A stretch of DNA of 64,000 nt from the NCBI GenBank assembly GCA_014529385.2, contig CM043942.1, forward strand, positions 18,675,991 to 18,739,990. The letters are read 5' to 3'. Source of the DNA: Adiantum capillus-veneris. Its lineage: Eukaryota > Streptophyta > Polypodiopsida > Polypodiales > Pteridaceae. A model generated the notes under the pieces. It did no database searches. It was not told the origin of the DNA and saw only the letters and a program-made list of their open reading frames with translations. Of this stretch, positions 59,794 to 64,000 are shown piece by piece (position 1 is the stretch's first letter; each line of letters starts with the position of its first letter). A program made the translations under genes and the position numbers.

Positions 59794-60725
59794 TTATTCT
59801 ATCTTCTCTGTTTTTGCTATGAGCCCTAGGAGAGGCTGAGTTACTGAGTTGTGGCTCCATTTGTTGTCTTTTTGTACTTCCATTGGCGAGGGGCCTGCCT
59901 TGGGTTTGCCTACATGGCTAGGGGCCACATTCTCTTTGTTGTGGTCATTGTTGCTACATGTTTTGTTAAGATCTATGGCAGTGGCTCTGTCTGGTCTGTT
60001 AACTTGCTCTTCCAGCCGTGATTGTGTGTCTTCTTCCTCCTCGGAGTCCTGACCAATCGAGTCTGCCACTTCAAAGTCTTCCTATTCAAGAAGTGAGGCT
60101 AGTAGTGCATACTTGTTGGACTGCCTAGGGTTAGCTCTATCGTTTGCTTGCTTTTTTGCAGTGGTCGTGGTACTCTGGTAGTCTGAGCGGGGACTGCTAC
60201 TGCTCGTGATTGATTATTGCGCTCATTTTTTTTTCAGAGCTGGTTTGGTTTGTTCCTGGTTTAGGGTTCTTGATCAAGCAGTCCCGAACAAAGTGACCTT
60301 TAGTTCCACAATGAAAGCATGCATTTGGCAGGTATTTGTAACTCAATGGTTGTTGAAAGCATTTCCCATCATCTAGGGCGATCACCATAGCTTTCGGGAG
60401 ATCCTCTGAGATGACCATCTCGATTAGGGCTTGACGGTGCCAGGAAGGGATGTAATCTCCCTGTGGGCGCCCTCCTAAGACCTTACCGAGTTGAGAACCA
60501 ATCAACCTAAGGTGGTTGTGAAAGTGTAATGGTAGGTTCGGGAACTCTACACACACAGGGAAGTGCGAGAGCGCGTCTCTCTCGGCATTGTGTTCCTTAT
60601 GCCATTTGAATAGGCACCGGGGGGATGTACGTAGAAGCCACTGTCCCGAGCTGAGAACCCTAAAGGCCATGTCTACGTTTTTTAATACAAAAACGTAATG
60701 ATTCTTGGGCAGGGCCTGAATGGTT
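59794..60725 (-). pseudogene. LINE ORF1 (DUF4283-like with CCHC knuckle), 5' truncated
   Basis: IQALPKNHYVFV, MAFRVLSSGQWLLR, FPNLPLHFHNHLRLIG and knuckle CFHCGTKGHFVRDC identify an ORF1 RNA-binding protein. A stop near 60,197 separates the acidic last part (SEEEEDTQSRLEEQ). The close relative at 63,148-64,000 shows about 110 residues missing at the front. Confidence 0.85.
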
Positions 60726-60734
60726 ACAAGAACT

Positions 60735-60905
60735 TACAACTTACAACTGGGATTTATACCAAAATTTTATAACTAAAATACACAATTTTTAATCTTGATT
60801 TACAAGGGCCAATAAAATTATAACCGGGAAATTTACGGGAAGGCATATTTTTCCAGATGTTTTCTGCAGTCTGCATCATGTGGGACATAACGCCGAACGG
60901 TGGGA
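60735..60905. repeat. Dispersed repeat beside the EXORDIUM-like promoter
   Basis: ACTGGGATTTATACCAAAA, TATAACTAAAATACACAATT, GGCATATTTTTCC and GGGACATAACGCCGAA match 51,430-51,660 in the same order. No coding. Confidence 0.72.
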
Positions 60906-61086
60906 TTAAATTAAAACCAGGAACAAAAACGCCGAAGGGTTGTCGAGACTGGAACAAAATGGTGAAAATGCGAGAGAATGCCTGTTGGCCTCCCTTGCGC
61001 ACCAACCAGCAACTGCACATGCCTCCAACTCCTGGATGCGCTGTTGTGTTGTCCTCCTACACTGCCATAGTTCAGCTCTCTTCTGT

Positions 61087-61094
61087 TATATATA
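61087..61094 (+). promoter_or_regulatory. TATA box of EXORDIUM-like gene
   Basis: TATATATA lies about 200 bp before the chosen ATG in the only non-repeat upstream interval. A start about 30 bp downstream would give a leader of about 170 nt, which is CT-rich. Confidence 0.6.
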
Positions 61095-61289
61095 CAGAGA
61101 GGAAGAGCTTCCATGCTTAAAGTAAAGTCTCCTTCTTCAGGCTTTTCTCTAAGCGTGCCCTGTTCTGCCTTACATTCCCAAAGCGGGCGAGCTTTCCCTT
61201 TTGTTCATTGCAGAGGACCAAAGGTTCCTCTGGCTCCATCTCCTCCCCTTCTGGCCTGGTTCCCGCCCCCCCTTTTTCTTGCTTCTCCC

Positions 61290-62282
61290 ATGGCTCTGCG
61301 CAGGGCATCTGCTTTCCTCTTCTGCTTCCTCGCTGCCTTCCTTTGCCCTCCTTCGATGGCCGCTAAGCCCCACGCCCTCAATCTGTACTTCCAGAGCCTC
61401 TCCCTGGTTACCCCAGCTCCCCTGCTTCTGCCCTACCGAAATGGCCCTGTTTTGTCCGGACAAGCGACTCTGGATGTTCACCTCATCTGGTATGGCAACT
61501 TCTCTACCTCCCAGAAGGCCATTTTGGTAGATTTCCTGCATTCCTTCTCGTCGCCGGCGGTGGGCAACAACTCTGGGCATGCTGTGAGTGCATGGTGGAC
61601 TACCACCACTGGCTACATTGACTCATTCGGCCGCGGGGTCATCCCAACGGTGAAGCTGGATGGGCAGGTCGATGATGCAGCATACTCACAGAGCAAGACC
61701 CTCAAGCCTGTGGACATAGAGAATCTCATCCTCCATAACATCCATTCGGGCACCTTCCCGAGTAGCTCCAAGGCATTGTACGTTGTGCTCACTGCGGCGG
61801 ATGTGTATGTAGATGGGTTTTGTTTGAACTCATGTGGGTTTCATGCATATACATTCCCATCGGAGGCAACAGGGGACAAGATGCTGCCATATGCCTGGGT
61901 GGGAAATGCAGAGACGCAATGTCCAGGGCAATGTGCTTGGCCCTTTGCGAATGCCGATTTCGGCCCTCAGACACCCCCGCTCCAAGCCCCAAATTCCGAC
62001 ATTGGCATTGATGGCATGATCATCAATCTGGCAACTGTCATCGCCGGAGCTGCAACCAACCCTTTCAATACAGGCTACTACCAGGGAGATGCTGCTGACC
62101 CACTGGAGGCGGTCTCAGCATGCACTGGCATTTTTGGGAAGGGGGCGTATCCGGGCTACCCTGGAGAGCTCCTTACGCATTCTGCCACTGGTTCTAGCTT
62201 CAATGCACATGGTGTGAACGAGCGTCGGTTTCTCATCCCAGCAATGTGGAACCCTTCCTCCCTCAACTGCATGCCCCTCTAG
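61290..62282 (+). CDS. EXL: EXORDIUM / PHI-1-like secreted protein (330 residues)
   Basis: The ATG at 61,290 is chosen because it begins a signal peptide (MALRRASAFLFCFLAAFLC) ahead of the conserved domain; the frame is open further upstream (61,113) but that part lacks conservation. Family hallmarks: YRNGPVLSG, DVHLIWYGNFS, SAWWTTTTGYID, LVLTAADVYVDGFC-type segment (VVLTAADVYVDGFC), CGFHAYT, YAWVGNAETQCPGQCAWPF, GIDGMIINLATVIAG, TGYYQGDAADPLEAV, CTGIFGKGAYPGYPG and a C-terminal SLNCMPL. Length and the single exon fit the family. EXORDIUM proteins are secreted to the cell wall and promote brassinosteroid- and sugar-linked growth in Arabidopsis; the exact role here is inferred. The gene is more GC-rich than its surroundings and lies between two LINEs. 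It is the only intact host gene seen. Confidence 0.95.
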   Translation: MALRRASAFLFCFLAAFLCPPSMAAKPHALNLYFQSLSLVTPAPLLLPYRNGPVLSGQATLDVHLIWYGNFSTSQKAILVDFLHSFSSPAVGNNSGHAVSAWWTTTTGYIDSFGRGVIPTVKLDGQVDDAAYSQSKTLKPVDIENLILHNIHSGTFPSSSKALYVVLTAADVYVDGFCLNSCGFHAYTFPSEATGDKMLPYAWVGNAETQCPGQCAWPFANADFGPQTPPLQAPNSDIGIDGMIINLATVIAGAATNPFNTGYYQGDAADPLEAVSACTGIFGKGAYPGYPGELLTHSATGSSFNAHGVNERRFLIPAMWNPSSLNCMPL

Positions 62283-63120
62283 AGCCATTCTCATACCATA
62301 TACAAGGTGTATCCATTCTAATGGATGTACAGCCACAGTTTAACCATAATGATGCATGCTGGTTATGAGCATGAAGACCTTGCTTGCCTCTAATTCCTAA
62401 GTACTTTATCTTCTCCCCTACAAGGAGAGGTGACTGACTGACAGTTCGTTAAGACGGTACATGATGTTTCCAAAGCTTATGTTTTCGCTTTAATGGTGTT
62501 GGAAAAGTGCTGAAATTCTCTCTTAGCCAGGTGAAATACCGCAATTGCAAGCATGTGTGGACGACGTGTAGTGTTCAATTCTTGTTTCAAACTCTGGTCT
62601 GGAAAGGCATTACAATGCATCAAGCTGAGAACTTCAGAGGGGTCCCGAAGAGTGATATTAGTTGGACAAGAAGATAAACATGACGATGTGTTTTTAGTAG
62701 AAGGAGCAATTCATGATGAGATGAAAATGACCCCTCTAGAGTCTATGGCACAAGTTTGAGTATATGCCCTTGTTCAGTTTTCTAGAGCTTAGAATGATAG
62801 TACATATTTAATGAGTTTTATTTGGTGCTGTAAACATTTTTGAAGGCTTCAATGCCCTCAGGAGGTACTTTTACCCTACAGTGAAGGGCATAAATAATTC
62901 TATTCTAACCTTCTAAAGAAGAGGAAGGGGTAATAGTTCGAATGCAACAAGAGTAGGCTCGTGACGGGACGTCTCTTCTGCTGAGCACCGAAAAGCTATG
63001 GTGACCTAAGCCCGTCATGTCCCTCCTTCCCATCACCCCCTCTAACAATGGGGGTGTAGTACCCTCCCCTCATCATGAGAATGCCTGGTGGTCTTCTAAC
63101 CCGTTGCCTTGTTAAGCCAG
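62283..63120. other. 3' flank of EXORDIUM-like gene
   Basis: No gene. The first 200 bp should hold the polyadenylation region, though no AATAAA is seen. The last part, GC-richer from about 62,930, may be the leader of the following LINE. Confidence 0.5.
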
Positions 63121-63147
63121 AATCTTGGCCCCGCTTTCCAATAATGT

Positions 63148-64000
63148 TTGTCTAGCTTGTTCATGCAACAACTCTTTCAAAATCTCCCCCAAGGCTTCGT
63201 CGAGCAGATTCAGGAGGCTTGGAAGAACGGGGATGTCACCTCAAAGGGTCCTCCCGCAGAGACAGCAAGCCCGAGTTTTGGCCCTGCTCTTGAGGGTCCC
63301 CATTGGCCCTCCTCAGATGGTACCCCAGGTATTCACCACCGACACAGCGAGGGAATGGCTGTTGATGACGAAGGAGCTGATTCTAGAGGTAAGCCTCAGG
63401 TTATCCTTCTCGTTGCGCAAGTAGAAAAGGTAGAAAAACACCTGGAAAACATGGCACTTATCGGCTTGGTGGTGGGGCCACGTCCACCTGTCGAAGTTCT
63501 GAGAGCGTGGGTCAGAAACCAATGGGGCAACAAGGGGTGCGAGGTTGAAAGCATACAATCTCTACCCAAAAACCATTATCTTTTCATGTTCCAAACCTCA
63601 GAGATGGCCTTCGAAATCCTGAGCTCAGGGCATTGGGTGCTCAGATCCTCGCCAATCTGCTTGTTCAAGTGGTCGCGCAACTTCAACCGGGATAAATCTG
63701 CCTTAGAGAACTACCCCGTGTGGGTGGAGTTACCCAATCTTCCGCTTCACTTTCAGCACCACCTCAGGCAAATCGGTGGTATGCTAGGTAAGGTGCTGGG
63801 TGGAAAGCCCCAAAGGGACTTCAATCCTTCTTGACATCCCCAGATGCTCATTGAAATGGACCTTTCTAAGCCTCTACCCGATTCAATGACCATAGCTACG
63901 GATGAAGGCGACTGTTTGGATCAACCCATTGTGTACAAGTATCTTCCAAACGCGTGTTTCAGTTGTGGGGGAACAGGTCACTTCGTCAGAAACTGCCCTG
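63148..64000 (+). pseudogene. LINE ORF1, rightward, running off the window
   Basis: The frame encodes a DUF4283-like ORF1: LFMQQLFQNLPQGFVEQI, IQSLPKNHYLFMF, MAFEILSSGHWVLR, LPNLPLHFQHHLRQIGG and, after a TGA at 63,832, MLIEMDLSKPLP, YKYLPNACFSCGGTGHFVRN. The TGA stands where the leftward LINE has Trp in PSWHRQ (TGG to TGA). The rest lies outside the window. Confidence 0.88.

Larger units (their letters stand above)
55690..60728 (-). mobile_element. L1-type LINE, 5'-truncated
   Basis: Read leftward: ORF1 knuckle part, endonuclease, RT, zinc-finger RVT, then an A-rich end (AAAAAAATAAAAATTC, about 55,676-55,691). The 5' end is cut inside ORF1 (IQALPKNHY at about 60,720). It lies in a repeat whose uninterrupted copy is at 51,390-51,680. 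Confidence 0.85.

Noticed and set aside
61113-61289. A longer EXORDIUM-like protein starting at 61,113
   Set aside because: The extra 59 residues lie before a clear signal peptide and would bury it; the TATA position also favours the later ATG with a CT-rich leader.

Overview
The window is nuclear DNA of a land plant with a large, transposon-filled genome. The evidence is plant-type Copia elements primed by initiator tRNA-Met (TGGTATCAGAGC), L1-type LINEs with a DUF4283-like ORF1, GT-AG introns and one EXORDIUM/PHI-1-type cell-wall gene. Very long GA/TC and GT/CA tracts would fit a fern or another seed-free plant, but nothing here fixes the species. The only intact host gene I recognise is the EXORDIUM-like gene at 61,290-62,282; almost everything else is transposons, relics and repeats.

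Layout. 1-3,905: Copia element whose left LTR is inverted and fused into pol. 5,050-5,366: fold-back element. 5,785-6,245: Copia gag relic. 6,351-13,189: complete non-coding LTR element (LARD-like) with a perfect 5-bp target duplication. 15,120-16,315: gag relics. 16,320-31,583: a 15.3-kb DNA transposon with 34-bp inverted termini. 32,882-38,070: nearly complete young Copia element with broken pol. 39,258: possible CACTA end. 42,700-51,060: old Copia relics, minisatellites and duplicated non-coding repeats. 52,023-55,566: deletion-derivative Copia. 55,690-60,728: 5'-truncated L1-type LINE. 61,290-62,282: EXORDIUM-like gene. 63,148-64,000: ORF1 of another LINE, running off the window.

The striking system is the 15.3-kb DNA transposon. 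It carries a rightward transposase-like gene with an unusual Cys/His-rich core, a leftward gene of unknown function, a rightward gene encoding a divergent histone H3 (tail MARTKQTARK plus a full histone fold) joined to a Ulp1-type cysteine peptidase and a lysine-rich SPAK/SPKK tail like linker histone H1, and a leftward gene with a BAH-like domain. A bidirectional promoter with two mirrored TATATAAAG boxes, and mirrored arrays of a CGACGCGATAG motif in both leaders, drives the H3 fusion and its neighbour. The element therefore looks like a mobile unit with its own chromatin toolkit: a nucleosome-mimicking protein, a SUMO or ubiquitin-like protease and a chromatin reader. This copy is lightly damaged by single-base indels and a few stops, and its BAH gene is interrupted by a nested block of inverted repeats, hairpins, microsatellites and a LINE.
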